From contig JAEMBT020000007.1 in NCBI GenBank assembly GCA_018873245.2, forward strand, positions 2,242,001 to 2,306,000: a stretch of 64,000 nt of DNA, read 5' to 3'. The notes beneath the pieces were generated by a model. It searched no databases. It saw only the letters and a list, made by a program, of their open reading frames with translations, and had not been told where the DNA came from. The position numbers and the translations under genes are program-made. The stretch comes from Archegozetes longisetosus. Lineage: Eukaryota; Arthropoda; Arachnida; Sarcoptiformes; Trhypochthoniidae. Below are positions 52,346 through 64,000 of this stretch, piece after piece. How positions within the stretch are numbered: position 1 is the stretch's first letter; each line of letters begins with the position of its first letter.

Positions 52346-55300
52346 AGCTAAATTTTTGTTGAAGAATATCGTATTGTTCTGACTTTCCGTTATTTCATGA
52401 GATTTAAAGAATTAAACTTTAGATCTAATGCAAGAAGTTATTTTTCAACCTTAATGATAAATTACTTATTAGTGAACGTTAATAAACTTGTTTTAAGGTA
52501 AAATTCGAAAGCTTTTCAAATTATTGTACTAGTTTGATAGCTTATTTTCATTTTACCTAAGATTCAACTTGAGAATAATGATTTTTAAATACTTTTAAAC
52601 ATAGTTATTTCAATGTTCGCTTTTTTATCTAATTTATTATCTATAAACTACTGTTAAAACATTAGTGCCTAATGATTTCGGAGAGCTACCAATATTCTAA
52701 ATTAAATTTTTTGCATTTAGCGAATAAAAAATGCAAGCTAGTATTGGGTAAAATGATTCGAAATTTACTCTATATTAGAAAAGTTGTCAACAAACAACAT
52801 TAGGGGCAATGATAAAAAATTGAGAAACCTTTAATTGCTCAAATGTTCAAAACTTATTAGACGAATGAAATAAACCCTAAAATAATTTATTCAGAGAGCT
52901 AAAGACCTCAAGAGATGCTAACAGCACATTTTTCAACTATTTTCAAAATTTTGAAAGAAATAGTAAATAACTCACACTTCATGTTAATAATTAATAAAAT
53001 CAGAGTTAAAATTTCACTGAATCCGTAATTGAAAGCTGTAATAAGCATGACTTTTATCAAGCATCATTTTATGCTAAACAATTTAATTCCTCTTTCATCA
53101 TTGAATTGAGAAAATTATTTTTTAAAATTCACATCTCTGAATCTCATAATATATGATCTTTTCTTTTGGATTCATATGTTTTACATACATATAATGTTAA
53201 CATTTGAATAATTACTCTACTTTTACAAGCTTCCAGTTTTCTCAAGTTTTCAATAAACTTTTCAAATAATTACAAAGGGTCCCAAATCGATATTTAATTT
53301 CGATTAAAAAGTAATGAATAAAATATTAGATGACAAAAGATTGTTTCACTTCTTTCTTTATATTGCATGAGAAGCCTTTGATGAATGCATGTTTGCATAA
53401 ACATTGAAATGATGTCTGAATTTTTCTCTACCGATATGTACGGAGTATACAAAGACAGAATCACAAAGAATAGCAAAGCCTATTGGTTTCCAATGCGCAT
53501 GTCAAACATGTTCCATTCGCCGAATCATTAAACGCTTATGCATTTGATAGTGGATCACAAGTCACGCGTTTATCATTACTCGAAAATTACTCTTCATGAG
53601 TATATATGACATAAACTGTATGTTTATATAACTTTTAGAGTGATAGTACTTAAACGTTTATTACTATTAATACTAATGTCTCTGACATATGAATTGTAAT
53701 GATTGATAACTTTTACCATAATTTTAATGATGTTCTCACTTTTATAGAAATACTAATGAATGCTTTATTCTCCACATATTTTTTCCTTACTTATTATATT
53801 AAAGTTCATTATTCCATATATAGTCACAATATTAAGTTATCATTAATGATGAGCATATAAAACGTTTGCGAATTTCCTTCTTACTGAAGAGATAACTTTT
53901 TCTTATGATTAACTTTTCATTCATTTAATCATTAATTAGATAAATGTTATCAAATTATATCATCACATGGATTTGAAAGTTTTTACTTTCAGTAAACGTC
54001 AGAATTGTACTCAAAGATTCACGAACTTTCTATTCTTTTCTAGTTCTTCGAGAAAGCTTCAAGTTGTTTGTTATATTGTCATTATCTGAAGCTTTCAAAC
54101 ATTTCATAAGTAATTAACATAAGAAACTTTCCAAAAATTTCAAAAATGCAAAAATATGAAATCATAGGAAATATTTCGGACATATTCAGATTATAATATG
54201 ATTTACAATAAAAAGGTCAAATATATAATGGTCCACTAGTGAGAGAACTAAGATATAGAAGTACGAAACATATATAGAGAAAAATAAGTCTCCAATTCTA
54301 TCGCATGATATTTTACTGATTCAACAAACATTAAGAAACACAATATTTTTGTCACTAACTGAGTCAAATTATTATTTGAGCATTTATTTATTGAATAAAT
54401 ATCATTTTTTGTATTTATGACATTAGTTTTTCTTTCAATAAACAAAACATCTTGTAAAACAATAGCTTTCATTAGTTCAAATTTTTTTCACAACCAATCT
54501 AATTTTTTCCTTTAAACATAAATCTTTTTGTTAAGACCTTTTTCTCAGCTTTTTGGATAGTTGCATAGTTACATTTTATGAAGTAATAGACCATTTTCAT
54601 CATTTCGAAAAGTGTAATTAATAGAATTTTTATCAAGAAAATTAGTGAGACAATTTATGTTATCGCTCGACCAAATGCATTTTGTTACAAAACTTAACCA
54701 TTAAAATAAATTTTTAAAACTAAAATTTGAAAAATTTTCTAAGTAAAAATAATTCAAATTTTCACTGAAAAAGACTGAGTAATCAGTTCATTCAATTAAG
54801 TTTAACTTGATCAGAAATCTTCAAGAAATTTGATATCCTTTTAACTTAGATTTAAAGAACATTTAACATCAAGATAAAATTTTCATTATTTAAATCGCAT
54901 CAAACATGATGTAGCTGCAAGTTTTGCGATCAAAGAATTTAAGTGTTTGGAAGGAGGAAACCGTGAAAAGAGAAATAGAAAAGACAAGAAAAGGCTTACA
55001 GATTCAATTTAAAGGAAATACAGTAGAATTAGAAAAGAAAAAATCAACGTTTCATTTGAAAAAATTCTAATCAACTTAAGAACATGTTAAAAAAGAAGTT
55101 TTTAATATAAGCGAAAATTCAATTGAGTATCACTTAATCTCTACTGGTTGCCAGAACGATACACTGAAGTCACTATTTTCCTGATATTATACTTGAAGTA
55201 TCGCTTTCTTCAATTACTATTGAAAAACTGAAGTGAATTAACTTTTACTGCAGTAAAGAACAACTCAAATACTATTTCTATGACCCAAGATCACTCTTAG

Positions 55301-56720
55301 TTGATTGAAATTCAAATTTTGTGGCTTTTGTTTTATGCATTGATCAATATAAACAGCACTCAAGGATAATTTGCTTCTCTTAGCCATAAAGTAACCAGAC
55401 ATCCAGTTATTGATTGGATAATCCAGATAATAAATTCCACTTAACTAAGTTTTTTTAGAAATTCTGAACTGGACAAAAATTCTCATTTACTGAAGCAATA
55501 GATTGTTTTCAACTTATCTTATAACTCATTGATAACTAAAATTATCAAGTTCAAAATCAAATAAGAAATACGTAAGATCAGTTTTTATGGAAATCGAAGA
55601 ATATTAAGTAATTCAAGTACCCTTTTAAACAAAATAATTTGCTGTAGCCCTTCCTTTGATGATTTGCGTCTAATTTTCAATTTAGCAAGAGGTGGTCACT
55701 CTGCTCACTCAGCCCTAAATTTATTAGGATTACACAATAATTTTTTTTACTACTTAGATGTCCATTAATAATAGATGTAATTTCAGAATAAAGAAATGTT
55801 GAAATGCTAGACTTTCCAGATGGAACGATATAATCGCGAAATCTAATATTTTGTTTCATCTCCCTAGCTTTGGATAGGAAGCTATTTCTTTCTTTTTAGA
55901 AAACTTCTACAAATATTCTTACAAGACGATTAATTCCTAAATGTTTATCGATATCTCTCTATTGAAATATAATAAATACCATCTGGGCAATTATTTTCTT
56001 GTGAAAGCATCAATTCAAACGAAAACACTATTTATCTTATTATCCAGTTTAAGTTTTGGTGGTCTTTAAGCTTTTCAATAATAATAGTCTGACCCTAAGG
56101 AGTGTCAAATCTAGCGAACTTTTAGAAAGTCTCCCGATTTTGATGGTTCGTTCCGTGAAATATTAACTTTTTCCTTTAGTTTTTAGCTAGATAAACTGAC
56201 AACCCTTGTTGAGATGCTATCTTTCAGTAGGATAAATTACATGAAGAAATTTTTCGTGAGAACTTCATAAGACCGTGAAGAAGTTTAGCAGTGTAATGAA
56301 AAACAGCTTATAATAAAAATGATTTAGAAACAAATTAACTTCTATCTAATACATTACTAACGAGATTCTTACTATTCTAGTAGATATTAGTTTTTAATCA
56401 CGCATTTGATTATATAATTTTATGTTTATGTTCGTAATAAGTCATTCGACATTAACTTTAATTATTGCAATTATTAGTATTTTGTGCACACTTTCATATA
56501 ATGACCAAGTTTTCTATCAAATCACATAAGTATTAATACAGTTCTAGACTATCTCTTTCTCAATCATTATTAGAGTCCATTATAATTATCATGACATAAT
56601 GTAAACATATGTCAAATGAAAATATTACGTGATATGTCGGCAATGCCTTAATAGTATCCACAAATTTCTAATATTCAATCAGAGACGTGACGATAATTTT
56701 TATTTGAACAATTCTCTATT
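52346..56720 (-). other. 5' flank of copy 4 (reverse)
   Basis: Reverse homologue of 1-3370 and 21481-24744: conserved block about 53510-53830, island about 54900-55280, outer edge at about 56430-56700. A hAT-like MITE sits at 55387-55703. No gene is supported. Confidence 0.65.
55387..55703. mobile_element. hAT-like MITE, relative of 46100-46403
   Basis: Ends TAAAGTAACCAGACATCCAG and inverted GGTGGTCACTCTG correspond to those of 46100-46403, and both contain an AAATTCTGAACTG-type segment. It is at a different place in the unit, so it inserted independently. Flanking 8-mers agree only partly. Confidence 0.5.
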
Positions 56721-59700
56721 CATTCTATAGTCTAACTGTAGCCTCACATTGGAAAAAACTATTATTGTACTTGTGTTCTGCATATTTTTCTTGGTCCTTC
56801 TATTCTTAGTCGATAATCATAAAGTGAGGGATATATGAAGATAGCAACCAAGCATTCAAAATAACATCTTTCCACTATCAAAATTTCGATCATGAAATTT
56901 TCTGAAAAAAACCTGAACTACATCTAGAAAAAAGTTTAGATGCCACGATAGACCAATTTTAGAATCTTTTCTATATTCATCACATGTATCGTTTTGCTAC
57001 TTTTCAACACAGAGATTGACAATTATTCTCAATATCAAAGAAAATATTTATTTATAGCTGACAGGTATCTAAGTCTTCTTATTCGACACTTTTTTCTTTT
57101 GACGAAACATTTTGATTGCTTTTAATCATAAGTTGCTGTTTCAATTATTCAAATCTTGAATGCCATTAACCTGTTTTAAAGTTTGTGAGTAATCATTCAA
57201 TGGAAAAGTAATTCTGGAGCATTCATTACAATGAATTTGGAAATAATTCTAAAGAATATTTTATTGAGTCAAATTTTTGGTATGGAAGTCCCGCAGAATA
57301 AGCCTCAAATACCAAAGTGATTTTACTATTCATTAATCATATCTATTATTCTTTATTTTGAATACAATCGCAGTCATTCAATTGTTATATCACATAAATA
57401 ATATGATATAATATTTATGTAAATGATTTAGCTGACAAAACAGACAATTTGATATAAGATAATATAGCCTTTTATCTAACAGTTTTTATTATTCTTATAG
57501 ACTGCATTCACGTCAATGTTATTTACCGTTGCATTATATTGTTGTTTATCCCATAATAATTGTATTTATCAGTCATTGAAAAGTAGAAAGTTCGTAAACT
57601 TGAGGGCCTGGGAACTCATTGATAAATTGATATGAATCAATCAATGACTAGCTAACAACTTTTCGATCATTGATGTTGAGTCTTATTAAGGAAAAGGTAT
57701 GATGCAAAAGTATGACTTTAAAAGTCCCTCATAGTTTAAAAATCTCGTAATTGTTTTGAGAAACATTAAGAATAAGACTTGTTAGTTACAATCATTTTAT
57801 GACCTATTGATTACTTTTCTCATCGACATTAAATAGAGTTTTTCTATGAGCGAGCAATGAATTGACTGACATTATTGTAAGATTAATGTCAATTCCTCTT
57901 ATTTTATAGAAACGCAATAGGAATTAATCCCCAACCAATGCAAACTTTTTAGAATCTTCTATGATCATATTTACTTTTTTATAACAATTTTTACAAAACA
58001 TTTACGGTTTATAGTTTTACAGGGAGAAGTTAGAAGAAATACTTGACAACAAATAAAACTAAGCACAACTATTCTGGAAATGATTGTCTGAACAAATTAA
58101 AATATTTATATTGTTTTGTTCAGTTGTTCAGAACGTTACAAATCAGTTGAAATATCGTGATAACCTTTCAGTTTAATTCAACATTAATTTGGAATTCTCT
58201 ATAATTTAAATAAAATTGACAATTTTCTATTTCATTTTTACTGTATGATCTATCAAAAATTACTAAAGATCATCTTAATTTTATCTTTCATAGTGCGACA
58301 ACTAGACATTTCATCAATTAATTAAGTATTTTTGGTCCTTTCAAACCTTATTTCTAATGTGAGACAAAGCATGTTTTAAACTATTCATTTCATATTTTAC
58401 TGAATCTTGTTAATACTTATGGGTTGAATCCACTGATAGTTGAAGCTTTTCAATTTTAAACGTGCCAATACTATAAATATTTTATATTACAGTAAAGCGC
58501 TCTCAATTAATGCTTAACAGTTAAAGACAATATACTATAAGTTTTATTCAGACTACTGTTTCCTGAATAGTAAATCAAAAACTAAGAAACCTATTTTTAA
58601 TAACAAAAATGTTTGTTTTGCATTTTTCTTCTCTACTTTTTATTTTTATGTTAACGGAACGTGAGAACTGATACACGGGTTAGTAAAAGTGAAAATAGTT
58701 TTTCTTATGACAAGACTACGAACTGTTTTTAAGCAGGACACATGGTACGAGCTTCGAGCGGAAAATGCTGCAAAAGTTTATGATTGCTCTCTTACATTTG
58801 GCGTTAATACTAGTGAGTATCTCCTAAAAATTTTCTCGCGGTTAGAAAAGTCTCGAATTAAACGCAACTACTTCAATATTGTAATCAAAATAAATTTGTT
58901 AACACAGAACGTATGAGAGTTCGATAATCTTTGGATAATATAATAAGTTTTCGAATATGTTTTTTCCTTATGTTCTAAAAGAAAAGGCACGACTCATAGC
59001 GCAGTCTTGGATTGATAAACATACAAATAAGCTAAATATATATCGATTAATACGCCTAGAGTTCAATTGATATCGATAGTAATAATAATAATAGCCCTTA
59101 CTGACAAACTTGTTTATTATTGCATTTGACTTATAATCGATTCTGTACGAAATAGAGAAAGAATCATGATATCACAAAATCAATAGCCATTTATAGATAT
59201 CTTGTGATTGCAGAAAGAATTGATGGTTCAGGAATATAGTCTTATTGCAGCAGGGAATTAACAGAAGAGGCATATATTTTGCACTTTTTACTATTGATTA
59301 AATTTTCAGAAAAGAAATTATGTGCACGCAATTAATTCTTATAGTGCTTTCGTATCATAGTTTGACAGAAGAAAAATTATTCTCAACAAAAATCTATAAT
59401 TAATGCTAATGTTTAGAATAATTGACTGAAAGTCCATTTAAGTTCTTATAATATCCGAAATATATTTTTAGAATTCTATAAATATATTGAAAATATGTTC
59501 TCGATGAAAGCTAAAAAAACTTAAGAATCTCACAAAGATAGAATTTTCAAGGCTTCTAAAACCATTCATTTATTCTAAAGCTATAAAATATCAAGCTTTT
59601 TATGGTATTGACGTTAACTAACAATAATTTATACTAACAAAGTGCTTCATATCTACCAATATTAAATAATGAGTCATTTTGTTTAGTATATTATTGGTAA

Positions 59701-62700
59701 GACTGATCCATCACAATAGTATTAGCAACAAAATAAGAAAATAATGAGGAATAAAAAACAACTATACTGAAGGCAATCTCAAGTGAGAATCCATAACATC
59801 GAGAATAGTCATTTAATCACTCTTTAGCCATTGTTCTAATTGTGTGCTCGATCCATCACTTTATTAACATTGTTTGATTCACATGAAAAATTCAAACAAT
59901 ATTAACAATCTTGTCGTTCGATTCTTAAACACTGACCTCTTAATTAAATTTGTGTATTAGAGGAGAAGAATCAGCTTTTTATTTGTTATTTGCAGATAAC
60001 TGATAAGGGTAATGTGATTTGTCTATTGACTTCATAGTTTTACCCCACAGATCAAGAAAGTTTGCAAATACCAATGTAGAACGCGTTTTTCTAACCTATG
60101 AGTATGGCAATAATTAGAGATTATCACTAAAAACTCTTTCTGTATGAAAGTTCTCAAATATTGCTTAATACTAGTATCTGACAATTTGTAGTCAAAATTA
60201 AGTGTAACTTCTAGAAATTGAAACAAAAATCTTTTTTCAGAAAAATTAATGATAAGTACCTCTAGTTATTTTGTAGTAATTAACGTATAAAGAACTGAGA
60301 AACAAATACTAGAACACAAAGTGAAAAAATTAAAAGAAACGCAACGTATGCTCGGAAGCATAATTTGAGCAGGAATCTAGATTCAGCAGTGCTTGTTCCA
60401 GGACATTTTAAAAACAAAAGGGGCTGGTGAACGTTTTATGAAATTTCTTAAATTTCAACAAAACTCGGAGATGGAACTAAGTACTAAATTTTTGAGAACT
60501 CACTCGATTTTAGGACTGCTTGTGCATTTTAGGACATCTGGTCGTACTGGATTTCAATGATACTCACGAGACTAAGAATAGAAACTAGTAATTAAAAAGT
60601 ATATTATCTTATACTTTCCCTCACGAAAATCTTCCCATTGACTAAATTTTTTGCAATTTGGCACAAACAACACTTCTGATGTTAAATTTAACGCTTAAGG
60701 TAAAACTTAAAGAAAAAAATCAGAGATAAAATTTCTTGTTTTCTCTTTCGTTCTGCTAGAGAATAGAGCATAATTTGAATGAAAACACAGCAATAAAGAT
60801 CATCTATATTTGGGAAAAATAATCACTGAATTGATATGAGTGGCAGTTAAGTAAGTTAATGATATCAGACAAATAACTTGTTTGTAGAAGTCTTTATTTT
60901 AAGAAATAATAAAAGTATTTTTTCGCAAAACTTAGGTTGTTTACGGATTTAGATAGTTCTTACAAATGTCAAAATGACGATTATATTCAAACATGCAATA
61001 AAAAATGCTCCACAAAATTCAGCGCCAATATGAATAAAATAAATTTAGTTTTCGAAACTTGAATGAAGATTTATTTGATATAATAGAGATGAAAATTCTT
61101 CAATTTCTATAAAACATTAGCGCCTGACTAAATAAGGAGAATATTCCTGGTCAAATCTTCACTCAACTCTTGATATTCATTAATTTGAATTTATGGGAAC
61201 AATCTATGACAGTATTCATCTAGGATACGATGATTTCTTGCTGCAATTGTTTACTGAAGGAAAATATTATTACAATGAACAAAAACAAACATAAATTATC
61301 AATATGGGGACCTTACAGAACATTCTCACATTCCCCAATGATTAATTTTCGTTCATTTACATGATAACTAGTTTTATAAATGGTGTAATTGACTTCATAT
61401 TTATCAACTTTTATAAGCTATCGATACTTTTATTTAAACTTGAAAGTTGTTTATTGTTGAAAGTGCTATATTACTTGAGCAGACGGGCGTCTCTTGTCCA
61501 GTTTGGACTTTTGAAAAAAATGGATTTGTTAAACTTCTGAACAGAAATAGAGATTGTCCAGTCAAAAATTGAACGGATTGTCATCCTAACTTGTATCAAA
61601 TTAAATCATTTTTCTCAAAAAGTTAAAAATCCTTGATAGCAGCCCGAAGTGATGCGATATGATAGCATAGTTTCCATTAGATCATCATGTAAAAAATATT
61701 AAGAAGCTTAGTTCATTTGAATTCAGTAAACGAATCAAACTAACAGTGAGAATAGATGGTAAATTAATGCGCATCATACAAAGTTTGACATAGCAAGTAT
61801 ATCTTTTATTCTGCTATCGCCGAATTTTAGTTTATTAAGTATACAACATGGACGATATCGATAAGCCACCTACAGTATAAATTTATGAACTTGTTATGTT
61901 TTATTGCATAATTATAAACGGTTGTTGTCTTCTGACAATTTGACATTTGCTTTTAATTGATAATCTATAAACTTGCCTTCATTCTCACTTCTCTTAGAGT
62001 TGAGCCTAAAGCAAACATAAAGCTTTTAGGCTGTTTGTCATACGCTAAGTCTCAAGTTTGCTATTTATTTTAACGACTATTTTTTGTAAAGAAAAGGCGA
62101 TCAATGCAATGATCTCTTCTATGGTTTGTGTTAACATGTGTGACAAAAAAGTATTTAATGATTATTGCTCTTTGTGGTTCTTTTTTCAATTTGTTTTTCA
62201 ATTCTTTTTCTACGTAAGATTTGATGCAAAAAGTAATCGTAAAATATGAGAAAATATAAGTTAAAAGATTGACTGAAAAAGAAAATGTGAAATTTTTCTC
62301 ATAATGAACTCAAAGTCTAAAAAATGTTTCATGATAATTGTTTTTCTTATCTGTTTTCCAATTAAGCTTTACATTTAAGTCATTAATGCGATTATTTTAT
62401 CAAAAGAGTCCCATATTATCAATTTCTCTCTTAAATGGATATCAAATCACTTAGATAGGAAGCATATCTTAATACTAAGCTTGAGCTTATTTTTCAATTA
62501 GGACAAAACTTAATGATCAATTATTATAATAATAAGCACATAAGATATTGCATAATATAATTAGTGCAAATTACTTGAAAATTGTATAAAATAATTAGAA
62601 CAAATAAGAGATTAAACCAAATATAATATTGATGAAAAAACTAGAGAGATTTTATTATTATTTTATTAGATATACTTCCCTAGTGAACAAGTTTTTATAA

Positions 62701-62895
62701 ACTTTGTCAGTCAATAATCTAACAACAAATTAGATTGTCTTTTTAGTGTAATTTATTTACAAAACAGAAGCCCTGAGAATGAGAAAGTGAATTATGAGCA
62801 AAGATTTTTTGGATAATAAGCAAATCAAACCAGAAACCATAAGACAATGCCTTCAGAGCTGTTTTCTGTTATAAACTAGAAAATTATATTAAGAA
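56721..62895. other. spacer between copies 4 and 5
   Basis: Carries the same ordered segments as the other inverted spacers (56970, 59100-59170, 59800-59880, 60600-60780). It has an exon-like island at 58737-58812, an AAT-type repeat at 59083-59096, and two short fragments (about 60365-60560 and 61485-61595) containing the ACATCTGGTCGTACTGG and TGTCATCCTA edges of the hAT-like MITE family. Otherwise nothing is recognised. Confidence 0.6.
58737..58812 (+). CDS. isolated exon-like island, unknown product
   Basis: A 76-base segment follows a good acceptor (CTGTTTTTAAGCAG) and ends at a consensus donor (A then GTGAGT). One frame reads DTWYELRAENAAKVYDCSL and stays open across the segment; GC content is well above the surroundings. 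No flanking exons and no counterpart in the other spacers were found. It could be a stranded exon or chance. Confidence 0.3.
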
Positions 62896-63154
62896 TTATA
62901 GGCATAGAACAAGAAGCAGCAGTAATAGAATATGTAAAAGACCTGATCTGATATGATTAATACATTTAATCGCATTATTATTAGAATACAGTTTGTGTTT
63001 ACAAGCGTTTGGTCCGAAAGTGTATGCAGAACAGTGTTGATCCATAATTGGATTTGTGATCCTATGTAAATGCTTTTGCATGAATAAACTCGCTCTTTCA
63101 CCACAATCTTGAATCACATGAGTGTTCTTGCACTCGACGAATTCTTGTAAGGCA
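62896..63154 (-). CDS. copy 5: last exon of the secreted Cys-rich family (partial gene)
   Basis: After a TTTCAG acceptor the minus strand reads the complete final exon, in frame to a TAA at 62896. All last-exon cysteines are present (EC, DCGE, QHCS, NAC), with an additional one in the IKCINH segment, and the hydrophobic GPI-like tail ends LLLLLLVLCL. The remaining exons lie beyond the window, so it is unknown whether this copy is active. This exon is as well preserved as that of copy 2. Confidence 0.75.
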
Positions 63155-64000
63155 CTGAAATTTCGTAAAAAATAAATAGTATTTATATTATGGCAAAATT
63201 TCCTTATACTTTTATATGAAGGAGGTCAATTTTCGGGAAAGAACTTAGAAAAATTGACTGCATAGTTTGAAGTGTGATTACTTTGAAATTTTTTCTTATT
63301 CAAACTTAAACAACACCCTCAATCGTTTTTGCTTAATTTTCAATCAAGTTATGGAATTTGACGCGCTAAAATTATAGATAAATTACAGATCTAAATTTTT
63401 AATTTCATTTACATTTGTTCATTTGATATTTTGCAAGCAATCTCGCTTAAAATTGTGAACAATTATTTTGGAATTCTTTTGATTATCAAAGAATTACTTT
63501 GAATGTGATCAGGTACTTAATATAATTATTATGTCTAGCAAACATATGAAGCTTTCATTTCGAAAGCATCCTTTAGCTGATTCACTGTCAATTTGCTGTT
63601 AATAATTAAATTAGCGATTTCAGTTCTATTTACTTCATTAAAAAATCATAATTTTCAAACCATTTAAATATTTTATATTCCCTTCACAATTAATTCCTCC
63701 GCATTTTTCGCTAACTACTATTTCTCCCTGAATAACAGAATCTTATATTTAATATTTATCTCAAACTAGTTATAATCAATAATGCTTGAATTAATCAAAT
63801 AAGATATAACGATTCGATTATTTGAGCTTTTCAGTTAAGATAATTTCTTGAGTGGCGTGTCCAAAATACGAAACCCAGGATCAAGTTAGCATTAGTCTTT
63901 AACTTTTTAAGACAAGTGAAAGGGAAGTTCGTTTTCTCGAGGGATTAGTTTGAAATTTGATTATTGTCTAATCGATGTCTACGAAAGCAAATAACTCTAA
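63155..64000 (-). other. intron 4 of copy 5, running off the window
   Basis: By comparison with copy 2 (intron of 1037 bases) the preceding exon would lie just beyond the end. No feature is seen within. Confidence 0.5.

Noticed and set aside
54248-54472. 74-codon frame on the minus strand
   Set aside because: AT-rich with no conserved counterpart in other flanks.
1-64000. CRISPR array, rRNA or tRNA genes
   Set aside because: Repeats are dispersed duplicates or microsatellites rather than spaced arrays; no rRNA-like stretch or convincing tRNA fold was seen, though short tRNA genes could be missed by eye.

Overview
This is AT-rich (about 70% A+T by eye) animal nuclear DNA. There are no operons and no long uninterrupted genes. 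What can be read as coding lies in short exons with GT-AG introns, set among transposon remnants (mariner, pogo/Tigger, hAT-like, a non-LTR retrotransposon). The one protein family that can be followed is a small secreted cysteine-rich family whose spacing I associate with arthropods, especially arachnids. My best guess is therefore an arthropod, probably a chelicerate; no search was possible.

The window is dominated by a repeated gene unit present five times. Copies 1 (exons 14637-16618) and 2 (24745-27469) are on the plus strand. Copies 3 (40090-37034), 4 (52345-49679) and 5 (last exon only, 63154-62896) are on the minus strand. Each unit has a 3-4 kb 5' flank, five exons and a 4-6 kb spacer. 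Flanks and spacers are duplicated with the genes, and their orientation flips near 32 kb, so the array is tail-to-tail. Copy 2 reads as an intact five-exon gene of 239 residues: short signal peptide, 14 cysteines in the ectodomain, two N-glycosylation sequons and a hydrophobic C-terminus like a GPI-anchor signal. Copies 1, 3 and 4 are broken by frameshifts, stops, splice-site loss and, in copy 3, a retrotransposon inside exon 4. Copy 5 is intact as far as it is visible.

The 5' flank of copy 1 is split by a 10 kb foldback structure (3499-13563) with near-identical inverted arms of about 1.8 kb. The right arm is interrupted by 3.7 kb holding a dead pogo-type transposase, a 358 bp TA-flanked MITE and a minus-strand exon resembling part of an ML (MD-2-related lipid-recognition) domain. 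The loop between the arms holds a previously hidden minus-strand gene for a small secreted cysteine-containing protein (exons at about 8167-8107, 7919-7831 and 6561-6397). Its exon phases agree, and its signal-peptide exon lies in the inverted arm and is therefore present twice.

The remaining DNA is spacer with recognisable mobile elements and a few isolated exon-like islands (33488-33556 minus, 58737-58812 plus). I saw no rRNA, no convincing tRNA and no CRISPR array.
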